46,559 bases of DNA from Oscillospiraceae bacterium. GTDB taxonomy: Bacteria; Bacillota; Clostridia; Oscillospirales; Oscillospiraceae. The notes beneath the pieces are model-generated. The model worked only from the letters and a program-made list of their open reading frames with translations. It had not been told where the DNA came from and did no database searches. Position 1 is the stretch's first letter. Every line of letters starts with the position of its first letter. The DNA lies in assembly GCA_017412765.1 (NCBI GenBank), contig JAFPWN010000021.1, positions 1 to 46,559 of the forward strand, read 5' to 3'. Positions 15,795 through 22,681 of the stretch are shown here, piece after piece. The translations under genes were made by a program, and so were the position numbers.

Positions 15795-16193
15795 ATGAAA
15801 GGAGCGTATCCAATAGTTTTAACCAAGGGTGATAAATATATCGTAGTTGATATTCCAGACTTCGATATTAATACCCAAGGGGAAAGCAATGTGGATGCTA
15901 TGGAGATGGCAAGAGACGCCATTGGACTATGTGGTATTTCAATGGAAGATGATCATCAGACCATCCCAGAGCCATCTGATTTACAAACGATACTATCGAA
16001 GTATAATGAGCCTGATCAAATAATTACTCTTGTTGATGTAGATTTCAAAGAGTATAGGAGAAAAAACGACAATCGTACAGTCAGAAGAAATGTTTCACTG
16101 CCGTCATGGCTTGATTTTGAAGCCGAGAAGGCCGGAATAAATGTCTCTGCAGTTCTGCAGGGCGCATTGAAAGAAGCACTCAATATAGGTTAG
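15795..16193 (+). CDS. hicB: HicB-family antitoxin
   Basis: The 132-residue protein has the HicB RNase-H-like domain (YPIVLTKGDKYIVVDIPDF, then GESNVDAMEMARDAIGL) and a C-terminal ribbon-helix-helix-like DNA-binding segment (RRNVSLPSWLDFEAEKAGINVS). It should bind and block HicA and repress the operon through the operators at 15434-15486. AAAGGAG precedes the ATG. Base composition is clearly more A/T-rich than the structural genes, as for the rest of the block to 18.9 kb. Confidence 0.9.
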   Translation: MKGAYPIVLTKGDKYIVVDIPDFDINTQGESNVDAMEMARDAIGLCGISMEDDHQTIPEPSDLQTILSKYNEPDQIITLVDVDFKEYRRKNDNRTVRRNVSLPSWLDFEAEKAGINVSAVLQGALKEALNIG

Positions 16194-16200
16194 CCAATTT

Positions 16201-16230
16201 GCCGCCCGGTGTGATCCCGGGCGGCTTTTT
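16201..16230 (+). terminator. hicAB terminator
   Basis: GCCGCCCGG (16201-16209), seven-base loop, CCGGGCGGC (16217-16225), then TTTTT. It ends hicAB transcription against the converging lysogeny operon. Confidence 0.9.
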
Positions 16231-16570
16231 ATTTATACAGCACATTTATGGCCGCTTTATATTCGCCGTCCTCCTGCCGGATGGCGAGACTTTTATATCC
16301 AGCGAGGTCGGCCATGTGCTCACTGAAATATTCTGCATCGTTAGCGCTGAGCTCACCAACAGGAAAGCCGTTAGCTTTTATCATTATAGTCACATGGTCA
16401 TCATACCTCTGCTCGATCTGGAGATCTATCACATCAAACGGCGGTTTGCGGATCTTAATAAGTCGCAAGGTGTCTTGACGATATTCCACGTCGCAGCGTG
16501 TAAGCTCGAAGCGCTTTATGTTGCCGGCACCATCAACCGTTGGTAGGCCAAGTGTTATTCTGTCTTTCAT
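16229..16570 (-). CDS. Unknown 113-residue prophage protein, last gene of the repressor operon
   Basis: I do not recognise a family. The protein is soluble, mixed alpha/beta, with a central stretch of alternating hydrophobics (DVIDLQIE, HVTIMIKANGFPVGEL) and a last strand EYKAAINVLY. The NG-x-P-VG-x-L turn followed by DAEYF loosely recalls HIRAN-type folds, but this is weak. AAGGAGG stands six bases before the ATG, directly preceded by the recurrent 17-bp palindrome (16583-16599). It is 30 bp behind the DUF4041 gene and so is probably made in lysogens. Confidence 0.6.
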   Translation of the reverse strand: MKDRITLGLPTVDGAGNIKRFELTRCDVEYRQDTLRLIKIRKPPFDVIDLQIEQRYDDHVTIMIKANGFPVGELSANDAEYFSEHMADLAGYKSLAIRQEDGEYKAAINVLYK

Positions 16571-16582
16571 TATGACCTCCTT

Positions 16583-16599
16583 GTGCCCAATTAGGGCGC
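16583..16599. repeat. Recurrent 17-bp palindrome, copy 1
   Basis: GTGCCCAATTAGGGCGC: arms GTGCCC/GGGCGC, one mismatch from perfect. On the minus strand it runs straight into the ribosome site AAGGAGG of the 113-residue protein. See the other copies at 24274, 27225 and 38818. Confidence 0.7.
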
Positions 16600-16600
16600 A

Positions 16601-18118
16601 TTAAGCTATTTCTTCTTCAGGCTGTGAAGTTTCAGCCAAAGCTGCATTGTATTCTTCCCAACGGTGCTTAGCATCAGGATCGGTTTTCATGGCTTCCTCA
16701 ATTGCCATTGTTTCGCGATACTCTGCAGCAGCCGCTTCAATCGTCCAATTTGCGGTTAATCCCATCTTCTCTACCATTTGTTTTATATCTGAGAGGCTAA
16801 CTTTGAAAAACTCTTTTCGTGGGTTAACTTTGTTCATTTGCATCAGCGCAAATGCCTTGTGCAAGGAGGTTTCAAGAGACGGAGCATCGTCACTCTCAAT
16901 TATAGCGTGAACATCAAACGGAAATGGCACCGAAGCATCGCCAAGCTCACGAATACGATCGAGCGGTTCAAGGCGGCGAGTCATTCCGATTTTATATACA
17001 TTTTCGCCGAAGGCACCAATATTTGATATTACATATACATTTCCGTGCTTTGTTTGTTGAGCCATTGACAGGGCTCTTTGATTCTTTTCCTCAGCTTCAG
17101 TTAGTTTCTGCTGTAGATCCGCAAGCTCAGCTTCAAACTTCTCTCGCTGTTCGGCTGAAGCTTGTTCCATTTCAGAGCGCACCTTTTCCATCGCCTTTTG
17201 AAGCATTGCTTCCTCTTTTGCGGCTTCTTTTTGTGCCCGTTCGTACTCACGGCGAGCCTTTTCTTCTTCTCGCATCTGCTCACGGAGCTGCCGCTGTTCT
17301 TCTTGCTGCTGGGCCTTAAGCTCGTTGCAAACAACTGCCCATTTAAGTTCTTCCAGACGAGCCTCAAGGTAATCCTGATTTATGCGGGCATTACGGAAAG
17401 CCTCACCATTGAGGTTAACCAAGCTGTATGCATCTTTAATTTGTTGCTCAAGCTTTCCATAGTTGTCCTTCTTTGTTTTAGAAAGAATAGAATCAACCTT
17501 TCCGTTAAAGGCATCCACAACGAAGTGAATCGCTGTAGATTTTCTTACACGTTCCACATAGTCACAGCTCGCGGCTTCTCCGGCAGAAACCATGGACGCA
17601 CTTCTTGCTCGAGCCTTCTTAAGTTCTTGCCCGGCCTCAGCAAATCCAAAGTCATCTGCAAGCTCATCAAGTACAGAATATGTAGGCTTTAACCATTCAT
17701 CGCCATAGCCATCAATAACATTCTTAATTGCAATAGCAGCTTTTTGATATTCTTCGGATTTTTGCTTTATATCGTAAGCTTCCCCGGCAATATCACGGGC
17801 TTTTTCTTCGGCCTCAGTTACAATTCTCTGTGCTTCCTTGCTAGCCTCATCTAGTTTATTTCGGGCATAGTCCATATCCATCTGAGCGCTTCTCTTGACG
17901 GTATCGACATATTCATCCGCCTGTTTCCGTATATTTGCGCATTCGGCTTCTATGTCAATTATTTGTTGATACTTTACAAGCTCACGAATTCTCTCTGCTG
18001 CAGCCGACATATCGGTGTTATATCGATTCTCTGCTGTAGTGCGCTTTTTCTTTTCTTGCAGCCAAAGGACAAGAAAAACTATAGCAGTTATTAAAAGCAT
18101 AACAACAAGAACAATCAT
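16601..18118 (-). CDS. Membrane-anchored DUF4041 and T5orf172 (GIY-YIG-like) protein
   Basis: The 505-residue protein has an N-terminal membrane helix (residues 2-20), a coiled coil (about 25-125), the DUF4041 region (about 130-265), a second highly charged coiled coil (about 268-350) and a C-terminal T5orf172/MUG113 domain (about 358-450) with NVYVISN, VYKIGMTRR and LETSLHKAF. T5orf172 domains are relatives of GIY-YIG nucleases and are thought to bind or cut DNA. DUF4041 proteins are frequent in prophages; their role is unknown. It lies 28 bp behind the repressor gene on the same strand, so it should be expressed in the lysogen. Superinfection exclusion or another defence role is an inference. 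A/T-rich relative to the phage core. Confidence 0.8.
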   Translation of the reverse strand: MIVLVVMLLITAIVFLVLWLQEKKKRTTAENRYNTDMSAAAERIRELVKYQQIIDIEAECANIRKQADEYVDTVKRSAQMDMDYARNKLDEASKEAQRIVTEAEEKARDIAGEAYDIKQKSEEYQKAAIAIKNVIDGYGDEWLKPTYSVLDELADDFGFAEAGQELKKARARSASMVSAGEAASCDYVERVRKSTAIHFVVDAFNGKVDSILSKTKKDNYGKLEQQIKDAYSLVNLNGEAFRNARINQDYLEARLEELKWAVVCNELKAQQQEEQRQLREQMREEEKARREYERAQKEAAKEEAMLQKAMEKVRSEMEQASAEQREKFEAELADLQQKLTEAEEKNQRALSMAQQTKHGNVYVISNIGAFGENVYKIGMTRRLEPLDRIRELGDASVPFPFDVHAIIESDDAPSLETSLHKAFALMQMNKVNPRKEFFKVSLSDIKQMVEKMGLTANWTIEAAAAEYRETMAIEEAMKTDPDAKHRWEEYNAALAETSQPEEEIA

Positions 18119-18146
18119 TATATACCTCTATTCTCTAAGCCAAATA

Positions 18147-18536
18147 TCAAGCTTCTTCTTTAGCCAGCTCAGATTGATAAGTTTTTTTGTATCTGCCGGA
18201 GGAAACAAGATCTTCGGCATAGTCTATCATTCTCTCTTTTCCTTCGTCATTCATTGATCTGAAGAAATTAAGCAACTTATCTTCTAAGGATGACTTGGAA
18301 ATTTGTTCAACAGCCTTCTCTTGAGGTATTTCAGAAAATGATTCTACTCCGTATATTTTGCAAAGGACGATAAAAGTATCTGAATCAGGCTGGCTGTGAC
18401 CGCTTTCCCAGCCATAAAGAGTCTTTTCGGAGATTGTAATACCGTAGTTCTTGAGGTAATCTATTACCTCTCTAACCGAAATATTTAGCTCTCTTCGCCG
18501 ATTTTTTAAGAAAAGAGCGATTTGTTTTTTGCTCAT
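18147..18536 (-). CDS. XRE-family phage repressor (CI-like)
   Basis: The 129-residue protein has an N-terminal helix-turn-helix (about residues 5-60; ISEKTLYGWESGHSQPDSDT) typical of Xre/Cro-CI repressors, and a helical C-terminal part (LEDKLLNFFRSMNDEGKERM) used for oligomerisation, but no LexA-type self-cleavage domain. It is divergent from the early genes and should hold the lysogenic state by binding the intervening operator. The lack of a peptidase domain suggests induction by a route other than RecA-driven autocleavage. GAGGTGG precedes the ATG. Confidence 0.85.
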   Translation of the reverse strand: MSKKQIALFLKNRRRELNISVREVIDYLKNYGITISEKTLYGWESGHSQPDSDTFIVLCKIYGVESFSEIPQEKAVEQISKSSLEDKLLNFFRSMNDEGKERMIDYAEDLVSSGRYKKTYQSELAKEEA

Positions 18537-18555
18537 AAGACCACCTCTAAAAATT

Positions 18556-18659
18556 AATATAGTGTCTTAATTATCTGTTGTCAATAAATTTTTCTTCAAA
18601 ATAAAGAAAGATTTAGCAAAAAAGTCTTGACATTCTACAAAATGAAGTGTATTTTAGAA
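18556..18659. promoter_or_regulatory. Lysis-lysogeny switch: divergent promoters and operator
   Basis: Leftward promoter: TTGACA (18579-18584 complement), 17-bp spacer, TATATT (18556-18561 complement). Rightward promoter: TTGACA (18627-18632), 17-bp spacer, TATTTT (18650-18655). An inverted repeat TTCTACAAAAT (18633-18643) with ATTTTAGAA (18651-18659) overlaps the rightward promoter core and is the best operator candidate. The region is strongly A/T-rich. Confidence 0.7.
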
Positions 18660-18697
18660 TTAAGTTCTGAGTTTTGAAGAAAGAGGAGGTAGGAAGA

Positions 18698-18913
18698 ATG
18701 CAAATTGCAGAAAAGTTGAAACAGCTTGTAGACGGTAAGGGTGTGACTTATACCTTTATTTCCGAGAAGACAGGTATTCCGGTGAATTCCATCTCTCGCT
18801 CATTTCTTGGGAAAAGAAAATTGCAAGCTGATGAGATGGTAGCTATTTGCTCTGCTGTAGGGATTAATCCAAGCGACTTATATCCTGAATCAATCTCAAC
18901 ACCATCTCAGTAG
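18698..18913 (+). CDS. Small XRE-family regulator (Cro-like)
   Basis: The 71-residue protein is a lone helix-turn-helix domain (KGVTYTFISEKTGIPVNSIS as recognition region), first gene of the rightward early operon and opposite the repressor, hence the Cro position. The start at 18698 is supported by AGAGGAGG; an in-frame ATG 24 bases earlier overlaps this ribosome site. Confidence 0.82.
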   Translation: MQIAEKLKQLVDGKGVTYTFISEKTGIPVNSISRSFLGKRKLQADEMVAICSAVGINPSDLYPESISTPSQ

Positions 18914-18942
18914 TATTTTACCCGATTTCGGAGGCGATAACC

Positions 18943-19401
18943 ATGTACAATAAAACACCGAATGCAATCCAAAGGGCGCGGAACAGTGCCGGTTTTACGC
19001 AGGAAGCCCTTGCGGAACGCGCCGGCTACTCCGACGATACCATCAGAGCATGGGAGAGTGGCGCTCGCAACTGCCCGATCGACGCGCTGGGGATCCTCAG
19101 TGACATCCTGCAGGCGCCATGGCTCACGAGCGTTTATCTGCGCGAGCTGCCGAATAACAGCATCGAAGCTGTTGTTCCTGCCTTTACTCCCGGCCGCCCG
19201 ATAGCGGAGGCTGCGGCGGATTACATTTCCTGCATTCTGGATCTTGTCGACGACAGGTTTGACCGAAAGCTGCTCCGCATGATCGCAGACGGCAAAATCG
19301 ACAAGGATGAAGAGCACGTTTTTGATCAAATCATGAGCGCTTCCGAGAAGCTGATCAAGGCATATTACGAGATGCGTTTTGCCGAGAAGGAGAGAAGATA
19401 G
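18943..19401 (+). CDS. XRE-family HTH protein with helical C-terminus
   Basis: The 152-residue protein has an N-terminal Xre domain (residues 5-60; FTQEALAERAGYSDDTIRAW) and a helical C-terminal domain of unknown role (about 85-150). Similar proteins sit between cro and replication genes of Clostridia phages, where they act as secondary regulators. CGGAGGCG precedes the ATG. GC content rises here to the phage-core level. Exact role unknown. Confidence 0.75.
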   Translation: MYNKTPNAIQRARNSAGFTQEALAERAGYSDDTIRAWESGARNCPIDALGILSDILQAPWLTSVYLRELPNNSIEAVVPAFTPGRPIAEAAADYISCILDLVDDRFDRKLLRMIADGKIDKDEEHVFDQIMSASEKLIKAYYEMRFAEKERR

Positions 19402-19402
19402 C

Positions 19403-19663
19403 ATGCCGAGAATAAAAGGATTTACCGAAGAGCAGAAAAGAGATTATGCCGTCAAGCGCCGCCAGGATGAGATCATCCGAGGTCTGCACGCATACAAAGG
19501 CGTAAACAATCTTACTTATGAGTCAATGGCGAAGCAGGTCGGCATCAGCCACGGAAGCCTTTTCAAGATCATGAAGGGGCAGGGTGCCGGGCTTACGCTC
19601 GACCAATGGCTGCGCGTTGTCAGCCTCGCCGGGCTTGAGGTCACGAGGGAGAACACGATATGA
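19403..19663 (+). CDS. Small HTH DNA-binding protein
   Basis: The 86-residue protein has a helix-turn-helix around residues 33-60 (NLTYESMAKQVGISHGSLFK) after a basic N-terminus. I start it at ATG 19403, just behind the preceding stop; GAGAAGATAGC gives a modest ribosome site and translational coupling is likely. Possible roles are excisionase-like or early regulator; sequence does not decide. Confidence 0.7.
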   Translation: MPRIKGFTEEQKRDYAVKRRQDEIIRGLHAYKGVNNLTYESMAKQVGISHGSLFKIMKGQGAGLTLDQWLRVVSLAGLEVTRENTI

Positions 19664-19679
19664 AAAAGGCAATAAAAAA

Positions 19680-19711
19680 GCACCCGACGGTGCGGGTACA
19701 CCGTCGAGTGC
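19680..19711 (-). terminator. Hairpin with minus-strand T-run
   Basis: GCAC-CGACGGTG pairs with CACCGTCG-GTGC (19680-19692 with 19699-19711; one unpaired base on each side). On the minus strand TTTTTT follows, so it would stop antisense RNA coming from the replication genes. A second small hairpin ATAACC-GAAAA-GGTTAT lies at 19717-19733. A 42-codon frame (19661-19789) spans both but looks like a by-product. Confidence 0.55.
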
Positions 19712-19791
19712 TGTGCAATAACCGAAAAGGTTATCACGAGAACAAAATTATTATAACACAGCGATTTCTATTTTGCAAGGGGGAATAGCCT

Positions 19792-20532
19792 ATGGATCAA
19801 GAAATACAAGTTCAGAGGCTGCCGCCCTATACGCTGGTGTTCAACAGCATCATTCAGGATTCGCGGCTCCGGCTGCCGGTCAGAGCGGTGCTTATCCTTA
19901 TGCTCTCCACGCCGCCGGACTGGGATTTCTCAATCCGCGGAATGGCGAAGATCGCCGGAGTCAACAAAGATACGATGACGAAGATGATCAAGGAGCTTGA
20001 GGACGCCGGCTACGTTACCCGCGAGGATCAGAGCCGCGAGGACGGTCGCTTCGCTCACTCTAAGTACATAATACAGGCGATGCCTGACTCACCGTGTCCG
20101 AAAAATTCGGACACGGAAAACTCTTCACCGTGTCCGAAAAAACCGTGTCCGAAAAATTCGGACGAAATAAATAAACAAGAAATAAATAATATACCCCCTA
20201 TAGTCCCCCAAGGGGGACGTAAGCGGCAGTATAAGACAGCGCCGGACTGGAAGCCGGAGCGTTTTGCCGGACTCTGGCGGTTTTATCCGAGAGGCGAGAA
20301 TAAGCAAGCGGCGATTCGGGCGTGGGACAGGCTTCGGCCGGACGACAGCACGATAGACCGGATGGCAAAGGCATTACAGCGACAAATGCGAAGCAAATCG
20401 TGGCAGGAGGGGATAGGCATTCCCCACCTTGCAACGTGGCTTAACGGTCACCGATGGGAAGACGAGGATAAAGGACCCGTGAATGCCGGAGACAGCTCCG
20501 GTGGCTGGGCGCCCGATCTGGAGGTGATCTGA
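19792..20532 (+). CDS. Winged-helix phage replication initiator
   Basis: The 246-residue protein has an N-terminal winged helix (about residues 20-85; FSIRGMAKIAGVNKDTMTKM as recognition region), a low-complexity linker with a repeated PCPKNSD/PCPKKPCPKNSD segment (about 100-125), and a C-terminal helical domain rich in Trp (FAGLWRFYPRGENKQAAIRAW) like DnaD-type or lambda-O-type loaders. Such proteins bind the phage origin and recruit helicase; the dnaB-like gene follows with a one-base overlap. The linker is encoded by palindromic iterons, so the origin probably lies inside the gene. AGGGGGAA precedes the ATG. Confidence 0.78.
   Translation: MDQEIQVQRLPPYTLVFNSIIQDSRLRLPVRAVLILMLSTPPDWDFSIRGMAKIAGVNKDTMTKMIKELEDAGYVTREDQSREDGRFAHSKYIIQAMPDSPCPKNSDTENSSPCPKKPCPKNSDEINKQEINNIPPIVPQGGRKRQYKTAPDWKPERFAGLWRFYPRGENKQAAIRAWDRLRPDDSTIDRMAKALQRQMRSKSWQEGIGIPHLATWLNGHRWEDEDKGPVNAGDSSGGWAPDLEVI
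20092..20205. other. Candidate phage replication origin (iterons plus A/T-rich tract)
   Basis: The palindrome CCGTGTCCGAA-AAA-TTCGGACACGG (20092-20116) is followed by a half copy CCGTGTCCGAAAA (20128-20140) and a nearly complete third copy (20143-20163). A 35-base A/T-rich tract (20164-20198) comes next. Iterons followed by an A/T-rich unwinding region inside the initiator gene is the lambda ori(O) plan. A GTCCCCC/GGGGGAC hairpin (20203-20218) closes the region. Confidence 0.6.
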
Positions 20533-21878
20533 TGCTGTCAAAGGAAACCAGAGCCGAGTTCGAATATGGCGTTATCGGAGGGCTGATAGAATATCCGCAC
20601 AGAATCAGCCAGGTTGCCGTAAAGCTCAATGCGGATGTATTCAGCAACGAGCTGTGCAGCAATGCGTTCAAAGTTCTCTGCGCTATGGATTTTGAGAAAG
20701 CGCCGATAGATGTGCTCACAGTTAAGGCGCGGTTAAACTGCACTGGAGAATGGATGAAGGGCATAATCGATCTTATGCCAAGTGAGGCGCTGCTTGACAG
20801 CTATGTTGATGCGCTTATTGAGAACGCCAGGCTCGCATCCGTTCAGAGCGATGGTCTTTCTCTCGCCGGAGCGGTCAGCGTTGAGGACGCGCAAAAGATC
20901 ATTGACCGGCTTAACAAGACGATGCTGCCGCCGAAAAGCGCAGCTGTTATCAGCTCGGTGCAAGCAGCGGTTGACGCCTACGCACGCTTGACATCTAAGG
21001 ACAAGCCCGAATATCTCGACTGGGGCTTTAAAGGGATGGCAAATCGCATTTATGCAGAGCGCGGCGATATGATCATCATAGGCGGGTATCCGAGCGCAGG
21101 CAAAACGGCGCTTTCGCTGCAGTTTGCCGCTGCATTTTCGCAGCGCTATCGCGTCGGCTATTTCTCGCTCGAGACCTTGCCGAATAAGCTTGAAGATAGA
21201 ATTCTTTCGCGCCTTGGACGCATACCGATGGCAAAGATAAAGCAACATGATTTTAGCGATGCAGATACAGCCGCACTTGTCAGAGCCTGCTCAGATCTTT
21301 CTATGCTGAAGATTGATTTTATCCCATCCTCCGGAATGACAGTGCGGGAAATCCAGGCAATTGCTATCAGTAATAAATACGACATCGTAATGGTCGATTA
21401 CCTGCAGCTCATTAAGGATGAGTCAAAGGGCAATCGCTACGAGAAGGTCACGAACATATCTCAAGACCTGCATACGATGGCGCAGTCAACGGGAATTACC
21501 GTAATAGCCCTTGCGCAGCTGAGCCGCGCAGAAAAGGTCAACGGCAAACCGAGACCGCCTACGATTGAAGATCTGCGCGAGTCAGGGCAGATCGAGCAGG
21601 ATGCGGATCTCATATTTCTGCTTTACCCGGAGGAGCCGAACGACAACAAGAGCCGGCGTATTCTCAAGGTCGGCAAAAACAAGGAGGGCGAAAAGCTCCT
21701 TCTTACTCTCGACTTTGACAGCGCAACTCAGACCTTTACGGAATCCAGCAATACCGGCGAATCATACCGAAATGTTACCCGCGCTCTTGCTAAGGGCAAA
21801 CGCGAACGCGCCGAAGCTCAGCGCGATCAGATGGCCATCGAGGAGCTTAAGGATGACGATGGCGATTTGCCCTTTTAA
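20532..21878 (+). CDS. DnaB-like replicative helicase
   Basis: The 448-residue protein has a DnaB N-terminal helical domain (about residues 1-110) and a RecA-like ATPase domain: Walker A GGYPSAGKTALS at about 183, Walker B IVMVDYLQLI at about 283, and the ALAQLSR motif that senses ATP, followed by ESGQIEQDADLIFLL. It should unwind the phage origin as a hexamer. It overlaps the initiator gene by one base. Length matches DnaB (440-470). Confidence 0.93.
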   Translation: MLSKETRAEFEYGVIGGLIEYPHRISQVAVKLNADVFSNELCSNAFKVLCAMDFEKAPIDVLTVKARLNCTGEWMKGIIDLMPSEALLDSYVDALIENARLASVQSDGLSLAGAVSVEDAQKIIDRLNKTMLPPKSAAVISSVQAAVDAYARLTSKDKPEYLDWGFKGMANRIYAERGDMIIIGGYPSAGKTALSLQFAAAFSQRYRVGYFSLETLPNKLEDRILSRLGRIPMAKIKQHDFSDADTAALVRACSDLSMLKIDFIPSSGMTVREIQAIAISNKYDIVMVDYLQLIKDESKGNRYEKVTNISQDLHTMAQSTGITVIALAQLSRAEKVNGKPRPPTIEDLRESGQIEQDADLIFLLYPEEPNDNKSRRILKVGKNKEGEKLLLTLDFDSATQTFTESSNTGESYRNVTRALAKGKRERAEAQRDQMAIEELKDDDGDLPF

Positions 21879-21913
21879 CTTTGAAAACTAAATAACCGAA
21901 AGGTGGAAAAATC

Positions 21914-22681
21914 ATGAGAACAATAGCAATACTTAACCTGAAAGGCGGCGTTGCCAAGACCACAACGGTCATCAACACCGCCAGCATTCTGGCTGGGGAC
22001 TATAAGCAGCGGGTACTGCTCATAGACGCCGATAGCCAGTGCAATCTTACCGAGTTTTTTTCGGACGGCAAGCCGTACTGCGGAGATACTCTCGCGGATA
22101 TCCTGAGGGGCTATACCTGGCCTGTGGAAAAAGCACTTCACCCGGTAGGACCCGAGATGAGCCTGACTATTATCCCGGCGAGTGAAACTCTTATGGATCT
22201 TGACCTTACGAAGGCAGAGAGCGGCGAGGTCAATGTTAAAATTCTGAAAGACTGTCTGAATGAAGTCCAGGACGATTACGACTACTGCCTTATCGACTGC
22301 CCGCCGGCATTCAACGCCGCTTCGGCCGCTGCATTGGTAGCCGCCGATGAAGTCGTTATCCCAATAAAGCTTGACGCTTTTTCACTGCGGGGCATGGTCA
22401 ATCTATTCCGACAAATTAAGAATATGCGAGCCATCAATCCTGGAATCCGGGTGACGGGCTGCCTTCCGACAATGTACTACAACTCCAAATCGCTCACCGA
22501 GGCGGTCGAAGTGCTCAAAAAGAATGGCTTGCATGTATTTCATCCTATTCGCAGGTCAAATAAGGTTGACGAGATGACGTTCGCCCAGGAAGCGCTGAAT
22601 ACATATTCTCCTCGCAGCGCCGCCGGCGTTGACTATCGCACGTTTGTAAAGGAGCTTGTGGGAGGTGTGAATAATGGCTGA
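21914..22681 (+). CDS. parA: ParA/Soj-family partition ATPase
   Basis: The 255-residue protein is a Walker-type segregation ATPase with the deviant Walker A KGGVAKTTT (residues 10-18), DADSQCN (motif A'), and LIDCPPAF (Walker B). ParA forms ATP-dependent gradients on the nucleoid that move ParB-bound DNA. AAAGGTGG precedes the ATG. The following parB overlaps by eight bases. Such a pair is expected on plasmids, phage-plasmids or chromosomes and is unusual in an integrated siphophage. Confidence 0.93.
   Translation: MRTIAILNLKGGVAKTTTVINTASILAGDYKQRVLLIDADSQCNLTEFFSDGKPYCGDTLADILRGYTWPVEKALHPVGPEMSLTIIPASETLMDLDLTKAESGEVNVKILKDCLNEVQDDYDYCLIDCPPAFNAASAAALVAADEVVIPIKLDAFSLRGMVNLFRQIKNMRAINPGIRVTGCLPTMYYNSKSLTEAVEVLKKNGLHVFHPIRRSNKVDEMTFAQEALNTYSPRSAAGVDYRTFVKELVGGVNNG

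Noticed and set aside
20092-20163. Short repeats as a CRISPR array
   Set aside because: Copies are palindromic, unequal in length and only 3-12 bases apart, with no spacers and no cas genes; iterons fit better.
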